Shown: positions 22,926 to 36,700, counted from the stretch's first letter. The stretch is DNA of 64,000 nt from Dryas octopetala (GCA_963921425.1 OY992838.1:15500001-15564000), one strand, 5' to 3'. Made by a program: numbers and translations. Notes: a model not told the origin generated them from the letters alone.

Positions 22926-23851
22926 TCTAGAAAACTATTGATCGAAAAGTTCCTAAAAACTTTTAGGAAGACTTATAAGGCCTTCCACAGTGGTGAGCTT
23001 GAGAGTGAGAGTGAGAGTGCCCTGAAGCTCTAATTTTGCTTACAGTGGGCCGGAGTAATGAGAGTGAGGGTGAGTGAGGGTTAGAGTTGAGGGTGAGGAG
23101 AGGATCCGGCTGAGAGTGAGAGTGTGTGAGTTTTTTATTACAGTGGGCCCCACCGAATTTGAAAAGACAAAAAAGGGCAGAGAGAAGAATTAAAAAGCTT
23201 CAGCACAGTCCGGAATTTTCGAAGAAGGCAGGGGCAATTTGGTACTTGCGGAGGGAGAGAAAACAGTGGCCGACAAGCTACTGTTCACCAGCAGAAGCAC
23301 CGAAATCGAAAAGACGAAAAAGGGCTTCAACAAAAATTAAAACCCTTCAGCACAGTCCGGAATTTTCGAAGAAGGCAGGGGCATATTGGTACTTCGGAGG
23401 GAGGGAATAAAGTGGCCGACAAGCCACTGTTCACCGCAGCAGCTGCCTCCCACTCGCCCACACGCGCGCCTGCTTCACACCGTTGGCCCAGATCACTTGC
23501 CCGTTGCAGATCAACGGTCCCCTTTTTAAGCCCGGTTTCAATTAAAAAAAAAAAAAAAAGAAGGCAGCAACACGTGGCAGCGTCTGGAGGCTCAGATGAG
23601 TGTATCCGTTGGAGATCAACGGCTAGAATTAATTGACCGTTATAATGCAATTAAAAATACAAAAAAAATACAAAAAAAATTCGAAAAAATATTTAAAAAT
23701 TCTGAAAAATTTATAACGGCTATTTCATCATTTTTCCTATAAATTGAGCATTCACACTTCATTTTTTCACACATCTATCTATCCAATTCATTCATTTTAT
23801 CAATCTATTCAAATCACCTCACTTTTCCTAGAAAATTCTTTTTTTCCAATC

Positions 23852-25167
23852 ATGGAAAATGCAAAGAGAAAGAATTGGTCCAATGAAGAAGAGGTAGCGC
23901 TTGTTGAAGCTTGGATGGAAAATTCGGAAGATTGTGAAATCGGATCCAATCAAAGAAACATGGAATTTTGGAATAAAGTGTACGATCAATTTATTCGGAA
24001 ATCTCCTCTCGCCGTGAGGAATGGGCGACAAATTGGGGCGGTCATGGCTCACTTCAAGAAAATAGGGCAAGCCACCTCGAAATATCATAAATGTATCTTG
24101 GCGGCCGAACGATCACGCACTAGCGGGCAAAATCAAATTGATACGGTGAGTTTTGCTAATTAAACTCAAATATTTTTGTTAATTAAATTCACATATTTAT
24201 GTTTGATTAATATGTGTGTACTCTATTTTAAATTGTGTATACTTTATTTTTGCTAGTTAAACTCAAATATTTTTATTAATTAAATTCAGATATTTATGTT
24301 TGATTAATATGTGTGTACTTTATTTTAAATTGTGTATACTTTATTTGTGCTAGTTAAACTCAAATATTTTTGTTAATTAAATTCACATATTTATGTTTGA
24401 TCAATATGTGTGTACTATATTTGAGATTGTGTATACTTTATTTTTGCTAGTTAAACTCAAATATTTTTGTTAATTAAATTCACATATTTATGTTTGATCA
24501 ATATTTCAGATTGTGTATACTTTATTTTTGCTAGTTAAACTCAAATATTTGTGATAATTAAATTCAAATATTTGAGTACCATTTATAATTCATTAATTTG
24601 TTTTCATATTACTAGGTGACCTTTGCCAACGCACGATACCAAGCAACAAACTCGAAAAACCGTCCTTTTGCTTGGCACCATTGTTTTGCTAAGATGCAAC
24701 ACTTTGTGAAGTGGCAACATGCACAAACCGACACCCCCACTGATGCCGATACCGAAGCTGAAGCGGTTCAATTGAGCGCGGATGAGGATGCCCCGGCCTT
24801 TCAACCACTTAGCGGTAGTCGCCCGAGGCCACCTGGTAGAAACAACTCCAAGAGGGCCAAACAAGTTGATACTAATGATGATGACCTTGCCGATAGTATC
24901 AGGTTTCTTTGCCAAGGGCAGAAGGACATAGCTGCTTCACGCGACCGATTGATCAAAGAGCACACCGATTTCAAACAAAAGCAGCAAGATTATGAGGTCA
25001 TGGGCAAGGACCTCACCAACATGCATGGAGAACAACGAGCGTTTTGGGAGGCACGACAGCGTGAAATTGTGGCGAGGTGGAATGCAAGTGCTGCTAACGA
25101 GGCCAATCAGGGCACGTCAAGCTCGGGAGGGTACTTCCCCAACACTGACTTTTCACAATATGACTGA
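23852..25167 (+). CDS. Harbinger ORF1, Myb/SANT-like DNA-binding protein, two exons, about 281 aa
   Basis: Exons 23852-24145 and 24616-25167 join in phase 0 (donor ACG|GTGAGT, acceptor ACTAG|GTG). The N-terminus has a trihelix/Myb-like domain (RKNWSNEEEVALVEAWMENS, then NGRQIGAVMAHFKKIGQATS). A second block reads NRPFAWHHCFAKMQHFVKW. A Pro/Arg/Lys-rich linker follows (SRPRPPGRNNSKRAKQ, a possible nuclear localisation signal), then a charged coiled-coil C-terminus. In this family ORF1 is needed together with the transposase and is thought to recognise the element ends or carry the transposase to the nucleus. No disruption seen. A damaged relative with the same order is at 48431-49760. Confidence 0.85.
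24156..24600 (+). repeat. Tandem repeat filling the ORF1 intron, unit about 97 bp
   Basis: About 4.5 copies of an AT-rich unit starting GCTAGTTAAACTCAAATATT. Unit starts lie near 24156, 24252, 24349, 24446 and 24530. It makes up almost the whole intron between the two ORF1 exons. Confidence 0.85.
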
Positions 25168-25274
25168 CGTGTCATTATTTTTCCAACTATTTCTGTCGTG
25201 TACTTTATGTATGCATTTTATTATGAATTAAAATAAAATACCCTATTATTAAATATGTCTCGGATTCCTTTACT

Positions 25275-25432
25275 TTTCCAAGATGATAAGATAGCCTGTT
25301 ATGACTGATGATAAGATTTTGATTCGTTTAACTTTCCAAGATGATAAGATTCTGATTCGTTTAACTTTCCAAGATGATAAGATTCTGATTCGTTTAATTT
25401 TCCAAGATGATAAGATTTTGATTCGTTTACAT
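25275..25432 (+). repeat. 33-bp direct repeats between ORF1 and the transposase
   Basis: About four copies of a unit containing CCAAGATGATAAGATTCTGA and TTCGTTTAACTTT, ending about 95 bases before the transposase ATG. The position suggests a promoter or protein-binding array, but that is inference. Confidence 0.8.
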
Positions 25433-25526
25433 TATCACACCTAGTCTATAAATTTCACCATGTCGTGCCTTCACCAATTCACCTTGCTTAGTAATTGCAG
25501 AAAATTCGTTTACACTTTGCTTCAGG

Positions 25527-26903
25527 ATGTCTACCCCCCACGATTATGATTCAGATGAAGAGATGTTTCAGGCACAACTAGACATGTACGATGACCAGCT
25601 CGCAAATATCACGGCGTGTGCCATGGCTGCTTACCGACGACATACACAACGAAGTGAAAGAAGGCCAATACATGGAGGCACATCCCAACCACGACGATAT
25701 ATCCCTCGAGACCGACAACTAGGCCATGGTCTTATTATGAGCAACTATTTCGACCCTGGAGCAAGATATACTGAAGAGATGTTCCGACGACGCTATCGGA
25801 TGAAGAAATCACTATTCTTAAAGATGATGCAAGATGTGTGCAACAAAGATGTCTACTTCCAAAAAAGACAAGACGCTACTGGAAGATGGGGCTGTATGCC
25901 AGAGCAAAAGCTGACTTCGGTCATGAGAATGCTCTCCGCTGGGTACTCGGCTGATGCCCCAGACGAGGGCTTCCAAATTGCCCAAACCACAGTGCTGGAG
26001 TCATTCAAGAAGTTCATAAGAGTTATTCCGGAGGTGTACGGAACGGAATACCTCCGCACACCAACAGTGGCTGATCTCCAACGGCTATTGCGTAAGGCTA
26101 AAAAAAGAGGATTCCCAGGTATGCTAGGGAGTCTGGATTGCATGCATTGGGAATGGAAAAATTGCCCAGTAGGACAACAAGGGGCATATCAAGGCCATTA
26201 TCACACCCCAACTGTGATATTAGAGGCCGTTGCCGGGTACGACACGTGGATTTGGCATGCCAATTTTGGTTTTCCAGGGAGCAACAATGACATCAACGTA
26301 TTGGATGGCTCACACCTTTTTGATGATGAGGAGCAGATGCGTAACCATCAGATCAAGTATAAGGTTAATGGCAATGACTACACAATGGGGTATTATCTAG
26401 TGGATAGGATCTATCCCAAATGGGCCACGCTTATACAAACAATAACGAATCCGGTAGGAGAGGCAAGTCAGCTATTTGCAAGATATCAAGAGTCCTACCG
26501 GAAAGATGTCGAGAGGGCGTTCGGGATTCTGAGGGCTAGATGGGAGATTCTAAAAAAGCCCGCCAGAGGATGGAAAGCCAATGATCTGGGCTATATTATG
26601 AAGACATGCATAATTTTGCACAACATGATCATTGAGGACGAGCGTCCAGAGAACGAGGACGATGAATCGGACGATGACATTGACCACGTTCAGGAAAGAA
26701 TCTCCCGGGCTGTGGCACGGTATGACACTGAACCATATGATGGAGGCCAAAGTTATCAGCCAATTCTTTTAGAGCAACGGCTTTCTCGGGTTAGGTTGAT
26801 ACGGTCAACAACACTCCACCGGCAACTGAAGAATGATTTGGTCCAGCACCTTTGGACGCGAGAAGGAAGTCGTGGCCAAGCACAACGCCGACGCCGGCGA
26901 TGA
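25527..26903 (+). CDS. PIF/Harbinger transposase (HARBI1-like DDE nuclease), 458 aa
   Basis: A single open frame starting AGGATGTCTACC at 25527. After an N-terminal segment (YFDPGARYTEEMFRRRYRMK) and a helix-turn-helix-like region, the DDE_4 domain shows GMLGSLDCMHWEWKNCP (first Asp, about 204), GSNNDINVLDGSHLF (second Asp, about 255) and DVERAFGILRARWEIL (Glu, about 329). The conserved IILHNMIIEDE motif and an acidic Asp/Glu stretch follow. The enzyme cuts and rejoins the element at TNA targets, consistent with the TAA duplication seen. Length is normal for the plant family. No stop or shift is present, so with ORF1 this element could be autonomous. Confidence 0.93.
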   Translation: MSTPHDYDSDEEMFQAQLDMYDDQLANITACAMAAYRRHTQRSERRPIHGGTSQPRRYIPRDRQLGHGLIMSNYFDPGARYTEEMFRRRYRMKKSLFLKMMQDVCNKDVYFQKRQDATGRWGCMPEQKLTSVMRMLSAGYSADAPDEGFQIAQTTVLESFKKFIRVIPEVYGTEYLRTPTVADLQRLLRKAKKRGFPGMLGSLDCMHWEWKNCPVGQQGAYQGHYHTPTVILEAVAGYDTWIWHANFGFPGSNNDINVLDGSHLFDDEEQMRNHQIKYKVNGNDYTMGYYLVDRIYPKWATLIQTITNPVGEASQLFARYQESYRKDVERAFGILRARWEILKKPARGWKANDLGYIMKTCIILHNMIIEDERPENEDDESDDDIDHVQERISRAVARYDTEPYDGGQSYQPILLEQRLSRVRLIRSTTLHRQLKNDLVQHLWTREGSRGQAQRRRRR

Positions 26904-27429
26904 ACGCCGAAATGTTGAAGATGTCTCCAATACCATTGTGTGTTTGTTTGTGTTTGTGTTTGTGTTTGTGTTTGTGGCTGTCGTTTTGTGTTTGTTTGTG
27001 ATTGTTTTTTGTTTTATTTGTTTATGTTTATTTATGTTTGTCTTAAATTTTCTTGTTTTATGTTGGTGAAATGAAATAAAGGTATTGGTGGAGACAAAAT
27101 ATAGAATTTATATTTTAGGTAATAAAATTATAAATTCAAATATAGTCAATATTGACCTTATATTAAAGATCTCTTTAAAATAAAACTAATGGTATAATTT
27201 TTATAAATATTTAAACTATAAATTATAACTTAACTATAACTTAATCTAACTTAGGCTTAATTTAATTATATACAATTACATTACTCTCAGCTCTTACTCT
27301 CAGCACCACTGTAGCTTCAGCACATATCACTCTCACTCTCAGGACAAAAAATCACTTTTCAGGCCAAAAAATCACTTTTCAGACTATGTCTTACTCTCAC
27401 TCTCACTCTCACCACTGTGGATGGCCTAA

Positions 27430-28091
27430 GTGAGCATATATTTAATTATATTTTTTTCAAACTCAAAAGCCCCTAAATATATGTTGGTAGACGCGCGACC
27501 GCATATTAGTAAAACCATGCCGAGCACTCAGTACTGTAGTTCAGTTTCCCTATTTTTGACATGTTTTTTTATAATTCGTTTTGGTTGTTGGGTCTTATTT
27601 GAGTGTGCTTAGGCATGATTTAGTATGTTTTAGGGAATTCATAAAGTTAAAATTTTTGAATTTTGAGTTTTTTTAAATGATATATACGTGTAATTGCCTT
27701 TTTTCTATATGCATGACCTTTTGGTTCGCATTGATTTGAGAGTGTCAACTGCCTTCATCTAAGTGGCATATATGTTAGTCAATTAGGATTGCCAGCAGGC
27801 AATTGGCAAACCGGCTAAGAATCCTTAAGGATGTTGAACGCCCCACATTCCCTTTATAATACTAATGACTAGTTAATCCTAGCAAGACCAAAACATTTCA
27901 CACTTAAAGTGGGCAAAAATACTGGAAAATCGAGTTTCGAACCGAACCAAACCAACCGGTTTGGGTTGGTTTGGTTTTTTTTATTTGTGGTTTAAAAAAT
28001 GAACCAAAACGATCAAGATGGTTTAGTTTTGGTTTTCAATAATGAAAATTTTGTTTTTAACCGAATCGAACCGAAACACCAGTTAAAAATA
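27430..28091. other. Intergenic spacer with a possible hAT-like end
   Basis: No gene seen. Around 27908-28080 a GTGGGCAAAAATAC start is followed by repeated AACCGAACC/GGTTTGGTT blocks, the style of some hAT-type non-autonomous ends. A loosely similar inverted sequence sits near 38750-38925, but no target duplication supports pairing them. Bases 28083-28091 are the left TSD of the next element. Confidence 0.4.
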
Positions 28092-28748
28092 GGCTCAACT
28101 ACATTTACATCCACCAACTATAAGATCCATTTCAAGTTGATCTACAAACTATAAAACATTTACAATTCCCCTATTAACTAACAAAAACATATAGAATGGT
28201 CCATCTGTTGTAACAATCGGACCCAAATTTCTTTGGAAATTTCAAATTTTTATTCTACGTTGTTCATTTTAAGAGATTTTATAAGGAAATGAAATTTGAA
28301 AGACCTCGAAAAAAAAAATTTATTTATTTTAGAAGTGTTTTAAGAATTTATTTGGTGTGTTCACTGACAATTGATTTAACGTTATTTTAAAACTTATCGG
28401 CTAAAAGTGTTACATTTTTTAAAATTTGTGAGACTCTGTATTTTTCAAGAATTTATTCTAAATATTTTGAGATTTATTTTGATAATTTTGGGAATTTATT
28501 TAGAAAATAAAAAGGTTTTGATTTAATTGTTAATTTTCGTTTTAAAGTGGGGCTTGACCTAAAGCTGACTTTAAAAATAAATGGGTTTTTGATTTTGACC
28601 TTGGGCCCGTTGAATAGGTTTTGAGCCCACGATTTCATAGACAGGTAGCACGCGTCGATCAAAGTTACAGTTTGAGAGTTATATGCGTTTGAAGCGAGGG
28701 GTAATTTTGTAAATTTACAAAAGTGGGTTTTAAATACCCAAAAGTCAG

Positions 28749-28751
<3 letters not shown>

Positions 28752-28812
<61 letters not shown>
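28752..28812. repeat. (CT)n microsatellite inside the forward LTR copy
   Basis: About 30 CT units followed at once by a GC-rich stretch (GCCGCCCCTGCCACCGGCGC). Reverse-orientation counterparts, a GA run beside GC-rich sequence, are near 36880-37035 and 36035-36075. Confidence 0.9.
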
Positions 28813-28814
<2 letters not shown>

Positions 28815-30534
28815 CGCCCCTGCCACCGGCGCGTGAAGGCGCGTCCGGCGGCGGCTGGTGTCAGGCTTTGGCTCCCCACCATCGCTGCCCTTTCCTCCCT
28901 CTACCCCTGGTCTCCGTTCAACCCAGAAAAGTCCCGAAAATCCGAAACCCAGCCTGGACCCGATTCGAGCCTCGCCATCGATCTGACTGTTCCGGCGAGA
29001 TTTGGGTGGCCGGACCTACTGGGTCTTGTTCGTCTCACCATGGCGAGTTCAGCCGTGGTGTCCTCCTGCTCCGATGATGCTCCACGACGGAGCAATGAGC
29101 TCTGGAAGTCCAATGCAGCCGCCGGCTTCCGCCGTCGATTCCGGTGTTTCCGACGAGATTTGGCCATCGACCCAGTTACAAAAATTGACCCTCTCGGTAT
29201 GGGCTATCTTTCCCCTAAGGTGTGTTTGTCCAATTCTGAGAAATCAAAATTTTGATTTTAGGGTTTTGTTATTTTTCGAATTTCTTAAATTGGAGATGAA
29301 ATTGAGATGTTTTTATGCAATTGAAGGGTCATTGGTGTAATTAGAATTAATTGGAGTTGAAATTGGGTAATTTCCAGGTCATGCCGCCCCTGCCACCTCC
29401 GATTTCTGCCACTCGTGGTGGCGGGTTGAATAGTTTTCGCGCCAATCAGTCTTCCCGAGACTTCTCGAGGCTAATTCCAGACTCCATTGTGTTTTGGGTG
29501 AGTTTTGGTGTGTTAGTTAGAGCCGAGCAGCCATCGTGCGTGGTGGTTATCACCCAAATCGATTGAACAACGGCCAAATTAATACTATTTGTGAACTCTG
29601 GAATTAGATTGTAATGCATTGTTTTTGTGGACAGATTATGCATATCCTAAGGACAACATGCAATACGTGGCCAATCAATTAACGAAACCTTAAGCCGTGT
29701 CACGATGGTTATCAAACGCGAGAAAGGTATAATTGGTATCTGAGTATTTTGCAATGTTTTCATTTTGGGTGTGTATTGAATTGGAGTTAGGGTGATGGTG
29801 TGCTATTGGTGGTTATTTGTGAATTTAGGATGTTTGGGAAGCTCGATTATGTGATTGGTCAGTTGCCGAACGTGAAATCGAATTAACAAGGTGGTTTAGA
29901 TAATTACTTGGGGAGGATTTGTTTATATCGCTTACGTTGATCTTGGAGTTGTATTGATAATTGGGTGACTTAGTAATCGCGTCTGTTTGATATTAAATTA
30001 AGTGAACTTGGGACAAACTCTAGACTTTCGGATAAGTCATAGGGGCACTTAGATTTTTCTTCATTCAATTTCAATCGACACTCGTATTCTCGACTATTAA
30101 AGTTAGTGGTACTTTTGTGTTAGGTGGATGGAGCTTCGTCTTTTGGCTATTTCTAGTGACGAACAATAAGGGATCGTGAAATGGGAACGTATTCCGGAAA
30201 GGATTAGACGTTGATCGATTAAACTGTGAGTGGACTAACTTTAAATTTTTCTGAAATGTTTTATATATTGATGATTAAATTCTATTACTTGGCTATATTG
30301 AGTTTGAATTTAAGCTAAAGGATTTTTGAGTTAAAATTTGGCTTTTAAATTCTTCTTCCTAAGTTTCAATTGAGATTTATGGTTTCGTATTCAAAGTTTC
30401 ATGGATTTATGAATTTAGATATTGCGAGTTGAACAAATGCATATTTGAGGAGTTTGGTTTTGTTAAAGAAAGTTTAGAAGGACACGAAAGGATTTGAGTT
30501 TTGTTTTTATATATTTATGATTTGGTTGTGGAAA

Positions 30535-30735
30535 GTGGTTTCAAAATCACCCTTTTCAGTACTCTTTTGATTATCAAGGTTGGATAGGTCTTTGGGACCC
30601 ATTACGGCACACACATAGGCTTTGGGCCGTGTGTCGTGATGCTTGACCCTTTGGGGGTGGCTCTGCGTGCACGTAAGATAGAATTCCTGGCTCTGCATAC
30701 GTACGACAGATTCTTGTCTCTGCACGTGTATGACA
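30535..30735. repeat. Arm of a long inverted repeat with 32585-32770
   Basis: This segment (GGCCGTGTGTCGTGATGCTT, GGGGGTGGCTCTGCGTGCAC) recurs reversed and complemented at 32585-32770 with few differences. A third, more diverged copy lies near 33950-34040. It is part of the LTR family and arises from its opposite-orientation copies. Confidence 0.8.
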
Positions 30736-33700
30736 GATTCTTTGGGTAACTGACTTGGTGTGTTGTATTATATATATATTATACGGTTTTATTGCGATCG
30801 TTTATTTTAAATTTATAAACTATTCAGAATTTCAAAGGTTTGAATTTTATTTGATAAATGGTTTATGCTTCTATTTGGTTTATTAAATTATGAAAACAAT
30901 TTTGAACGTGTTTCTGAAAGTGTTTTAAAATTGAGAGATTTCAAAGAGTGATGTGAGGTCTTAGAGGAGTTTTGATTTTAAAGGAATTTGAAAGGATGAA
31001 TAACTTAACGTTTTGTTTTTATATTTCGTCCACTCACTGAAAGTTATCTCACGTTTTTTTTATTTTGTTTATAACATTTTCCCTCGAGGTGTTATAGATC
31101 GCTAAGGTTGAGCCGTACCACGTCGAGGCAGGACTTTCAGATCTTCGGCGTCATTTCCCTTAAGTTATGGAGTTAATTTTTATTTTGTAATGGAAATTTA
31201 GTTTTTACTCTGATTATTATGTGCCTTGGTGAATAAGAACTTTTTAGTTGTGGTAGAGGTGGTTGAAGTTTTTAGAAGTGTTTTCACAGGTTTATAATTT
31301 TTGGGTTAGTCCATTTTCAGAGGAGGTTCTGCAAAATTTTCGGTAGGATTTTCCTAAATTTTGGATCCCACAGGACCTCTCCGGGTTTCAGGGTGGAATC
31401 CGGGGGTGGTCCTGTCATCTGTAACGCCCAGAACCTCGGGCCCATAAAACGCTGAAACATGAACCTTTTAAATCTGTTTTTTCTTTTCTTCGAGCCATGC
31501 ACATAAATATAACTAAAAACAATTTTACCAAAAACATTGTGTAAAAACAATTTAAATAAATATCCTGGATCCCACTGCCTCGACTTCTCCTCACTGCCTC
31601 CTCAGCCTGTTAACCTGCAAAACATTAACCACACTGCACCAGATCAATGGTACACCAGGTCATTCAAACAAACAACCCGGTAAGCTCACTAGAGCTCGTA
31701 TGAGTGAAATGACGAAATAATTATCCTCAATTATATCTTCAATTTCCATATTTAATAATAATCCACAATAAAATCCATAATTACTCAATCATATGATAAT
31801 TTCATCACCAATCAACCAAGCATCAAGATAAATCATAAATCCTCATATTCAAATCAAATCCCTTCAATAAATAATAATCATCATTCTGGCAAATCAATTG
31901 CCTAAACGTCAACTATTAACCTCAATTTCGAATCATTCACATCCTAACTCATAACTTCAATGCATAATCAATTCATCATTGTCCATCCTCAAGATTCAAG
32001 CCTAGACTTTACCAAGTCCTACCCAAACCAAATCCTAGCAAACAAATGCACACAAGCACACAAAGCAACGAAATAGACTATCTAATTTCACTCACATCGT
32101 TTCCTTGAAATTCTCCAGCTTTGAAACAATTTCACAAGTCTATTTCAAAATCTTCTTGTAAACCACAATCATGCTTAGAGTATGAGAAAAACATATGAAC
32201 ATAAAACTATTTCAAATCCTCAAAATACTCAATGCATTAGAAAAAACTCGTAGAATAATAAATGTGTGAGAACCTTAAAAGGAAGTCATGCAATAACAAA
32301 AAGAAACTCATCATATGCAAATCTTTTAAACAAATTAATTAACTGAAAATCAATCTTTGAAAATAACAAGTTCTCAAACTGAAATCTATACTGTCAATTT
32401 ATAAATAAATAATTTAAGCTGAAAACTTTCTTCTCAAACCACTCTCAATATACTGAAAATCAATAAAACTGTTCAACTAAAACCGTCATACTTAAAAACC
32501 TTTGCTGTCATAAACGCATCACTTAAAATACTTAACAACTGAAAACATACACCAGTTAGTTACCCAACGAATCTGTCATACACGTGCAAAGCCAAGAATC
32601 TGTCTACGTATGCAGAGCCAGGAATTCTATCTTACGTGCACGCAGAGCCACCCCCAAAGGGTCAAGCATCACGACACACGGCCCAAAGTCTATATGTGTG
32701 CCGTAATAGGTCCCAAAGACCTATCCAACCTTGATAACCTGAAGGGTATTGAAAAGGGTGGTTTTGAAACCACTTTCCACAACCACAACGTAAATATATA
32801 AAAATAAAACTCAGTCATTTCGTATCCTTTTAAACTTTCTTTAACAAAACCAAATTCATAAATCCATGAAACTTTGAATATGCAAAAACCATAAATATCA
32901 ATTTAAACTTATGAAATAAGATTTTTAAAAATCAAATTCTAACTTAAAATCCTTTAGCTTAAAATTCAAACTCAATATAACCAAAAAATAGAATTTAGTC
33001 ATCAACTTATAAAACATTTCAGAAAATTTAGAAGTTAGTCCACTCACAATTACTCCGAACTGTGTCGAATCCTTTCCGAAATTAATTCCTACTCATGACC
33101 CCCACTTGTTTGCCACTCAAATCATACCAACACTTCCTCAATAAGTAACTTGATTATTCTATAAGATAATTGCCTAATTATTATTCATTAATCCTCGACA
33201 ATAAGCATTTATTCTCTAATCAAACAATTATTCTTAGACAACTCTATAATTCCCAATTAATTCCTTAGCCTCAAATCTTCATCAATTCATTCTCATGATC
33301 TAAATCCTACATTTAGCCTTGTCTAACATATAACAACAAACACACAAAACAGACAATTCATTAACAGTACTCTACATTAAAAACCGATAAGTTTCACTTA
33401 CAGTTTAATCGCGTGAAAAGACCGAAATGCCCTTGGACGACAATACACTCGGATAACAAATATGGCAGCATGACGGTATCGGGAATAAGATTTCCCGAGC
33501 CCGCGTACCATACGGAACTAGAAGGGTTCCTATGTAACGCCCCGAACCTCGAGCCCATAAATACACTGAAACTTTGACCTTTAAACCTCTTTTGAGTCTT
33601 GAACTGATAGAAAATAACTAAAAATATTTTTATCTAATATAGTTTTTGGTAAAAACGTTGGCCATATAAGCACCCAATTGACAGGCTTCACATTGGTACC

Positions 33701-36700
33701 GTACAAGACCGTCGCACCAAGTGAACCGTCTACATAACCTTCCACCCGCATCGTCGCAATGCCATCATACGAGTGGACTTACGGTGGCCCTTGTACCGTC
33801 GATTCGCCGTCGTACAACAAGCCAAAATGTCGTACATGCACGTAGACCCTAAACCTTCCACCCACATCGTCGCAACGCCGTCATGCAAGTGAACTTACGG
33901 TGGCCCTTGTACTATCGATTCGCCGTCGTACAATAAGCCCAAGTGTTGTACGTGCACGTAGACTACCCCCAAAGGGCGAGGCATCCCGGCACACGGCCCA
34001 AAGCCTATGTGTGTGCCGTGATGGGTCCCAAAGACCTACTTAGCTTAAAAATCGGTGGGTATTTAGACAGTATTTAAATAATTTGTTTAAACATTTAATA
34101 ACCCTTAAGCCCTAAAACTTAAAACGTTTATAACAAAACTTTTATATATAACATAAGTACTCATAATAGTTCAAATATAATCCTTTATTTTCCAAATCGA
34201 TAAGCTTTCGAGTTATTTTACTGAATAAATCTCAAACTTAAAAGAAACTTGTCCGAGGCTCACTTCGATTCGGAAAACTCGTTCTAGAGTGAAATCAGTA
34301 TTAACAAGGTCTCAAACTTGTCACGCCCTGAACCCCGGGCACGTGCGGCACGTACTTCCAGAATTTCAAGAGTACAACGTCTAACTGTCTGCCATTGTAT
34401 TCTCAAATTCCCTAAAATACGTAAGGCTTTTTAAATTTAAAAAGCAGAATTTATCAAAAATATATTCTACTTGCGGAGCTAATATTTAAAGAAATACAAT
34501 TTAATGAGCCAAATTAAAAACAATTAATATTCATATTTGAACTAGTCTCATTGCCTTGTCCCCCTCCACGCTGACTCCTCACCTTAATTAATCTAGAAAA
34601 TGCTCTACCCCACGGAATGGTGTACCGGGTTACAGAAGGAACCCCATAAGTTGTGAAGTTCGTATGAGTGTAACCAAATCAACAGAATCTCAGTACACAT
34701 TCAATTAGAAATATAACCACATTTCTCAATTCCACTTCATTCGATTAATAATAATGTAGAGACTATTTCGGCAACTCAAGCCAACTCATCAATAATTAAA
34801 CTCATCATAATTCACCAACAAAATCATTTAATTCAATTATATCACTTTCACTCATCCAAAAAGATTAGTTTAAATTCACATAATAAAATGAAAGATTTTC
34901 CAAATTTATTCAATTCATAATGAATATATCATCAATTTAATCCTAGAGCTGCCATTTGATTCAACATACCGAAATATTCCTTTATTCAAATTAACAGCAA
35001 AACCCATCATTTATTTCAACATCTCCAAAATTATAATTAACCGAGTCATCATATATCGCAATCAACAAAACCAAACTAATTTAAATTCATTTAACCATGT
35101 ATTCAATTACCAATCCACAATCAGCAAAACCATTAACATCACCAATTCACCCATAGCAATTCACATATTTCAATCAAATCAAGCTCAATAATGTTAGCAG
35201 CCTACAACCGAAATCAAAGTTCGTAAGAAATCACTATAAATATGAACAATGGCCGGAAATAGGGTCGGCCGCCACAAACAATGGCTGCCCACGCTAGATT
35301 TCCTACTCAAAACGCTAATTCAGAATTCTCAAGCTATCAATTAGGTGCAATCCATCACATACAAACCCAATTTGTAACAAAGAACATAAAACCATCGAAA
35401 TAAGATCACCTACACTGACACGCGGAGAAGCTCGCGGATGCAGTGGGTGCTTCACCTGCAATTTCCTATTTTCCAACCAATTACATAATTTTAATCCAGC
35501 CAGCAGCAAGAACACACAGAGAGAAGCAGAACTCACCCAAAATCCCAAGGCCAAAGGTGGCCGGAGCCGCCGCCGCAGGCGATGATGACAGTGGCAGTCG
35601 GATTGGGTTTCCATTTCTGGACCCGATTGATCACATCCAAGCACGCCCACACCAAGGCCTGAAAGAAAGAAGACGAATGGGACCGGAATCGCCGCCATCA
35701 GCCGTCAGAATCGGCGATGGAACATCCGCAGGCTTCTCGGCCTCGAACCACCGTGTACGGCGGTCGGTTGGACAATCCGAAGACACCACCATGCTCAAAA
35801 CGTTGGGGGAAAGAAGATGGTTGTACTGGGAGACTTCGACGCCGCCGGAAAACCCAGGTCGCCGACGAGCATCGATTGAGTCTCTCTCTCTCTTCGATTT
35901 TCAATTTGTTTCCAATTTCTGGGTTGTTCAAATACAATAGAAATGAAAAGGAAGAAATCGGGACCCATATCGCCGGCATCCGTCGCCGGACGGCGAAGAT
36001 ACGGCGGGAGAAAGGTTCCGGGGTGAGAGGGAAGAGAGAGAGGAGAGAGGGAGGTCGGGATTGAGGAGAGAGAGAATATCCAGAAATTTCTGGATTTTGG
36101 GTATTTAAAACCCCTCATCTTGAAATTACTAAAATGCCCCTTGCGATCAAACGCTCGTAACTTTTAAACCGTAACTCTGATTTATGCGTGCTTCGTGTTT
36201 ACGAACTCGCGGACTCGACACCAATCCAACGTGTCCAAAGGCAAAATCAAAAGTCGACTAATTTTAAAAGTCAACTTTGGGTCAATTCCAATTTAAAACA
36301 AAATTAAAAATAAATCCAAAACCTTTTTAATTTCCAAATAAATTCTTAAAATAATTAAAATAAGACTTTGAAAAAATATGGGATCTCACATCCTGGGACC
36401 TCAATTGAACAAAATTGGGTCAAACTACCACTAACCCGCCACCAAAATGGTGGTTCCGATGGTGGCAACGGCAGTACGAACCTAGAGGATTGATTTTGTC
36501 AACTGGACTGATGGCCAAAAGTCGCCGGAAACGTGTCGTCAATTCACCGCTGTGAGCAGTTGCCGGAGCAAAGGGGTGGCACAGCTGAACTCGCCGGAGC
36601 CTGGGGAAGGAAACCCAAGTGATTGCGGTCTGGAATCCGCCGGAATAGTCGAGTCGCCGCCGGTGGCAGTCGGGTCAACTCGAGTTCGTACGCCATCGTC

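Larger units (their letters stand above)
22979..27426 (+). mobile_element. PIF/Harbinger element, complete-looking
   Basis: A 4448-bp element with the 3-bp target duplication TAA (22976-22978, 27427-27429). The ends are inverted: GGCCTTCCACAGTGGTGAGC at the left and GGCCATCCACAGTGGTGAGA at the right read in complement, both followed by GAGAGTGAGAGTGAGAG-type repeats. It encodes the two proteins of the family on the plus strand, a Myb/SANT-like ORF1 (23852-25167) and a DDE transposase (25527-26903), both open. Non-coding parts: 22979-23851 (subterminal GA-rich repeats and leader) and 26904-27426 (TTTGTG repeats, AT-rich tail, right end). Confidence 0.93.

Noticed and set aside
28833-29340. Overlapping open frames in GC-rich sequence after the CT repeat
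   Set aside because: They lie in the GC-rich island of an LTR copy, have no recognisable domains, and the other LTR copies do not preserve them.
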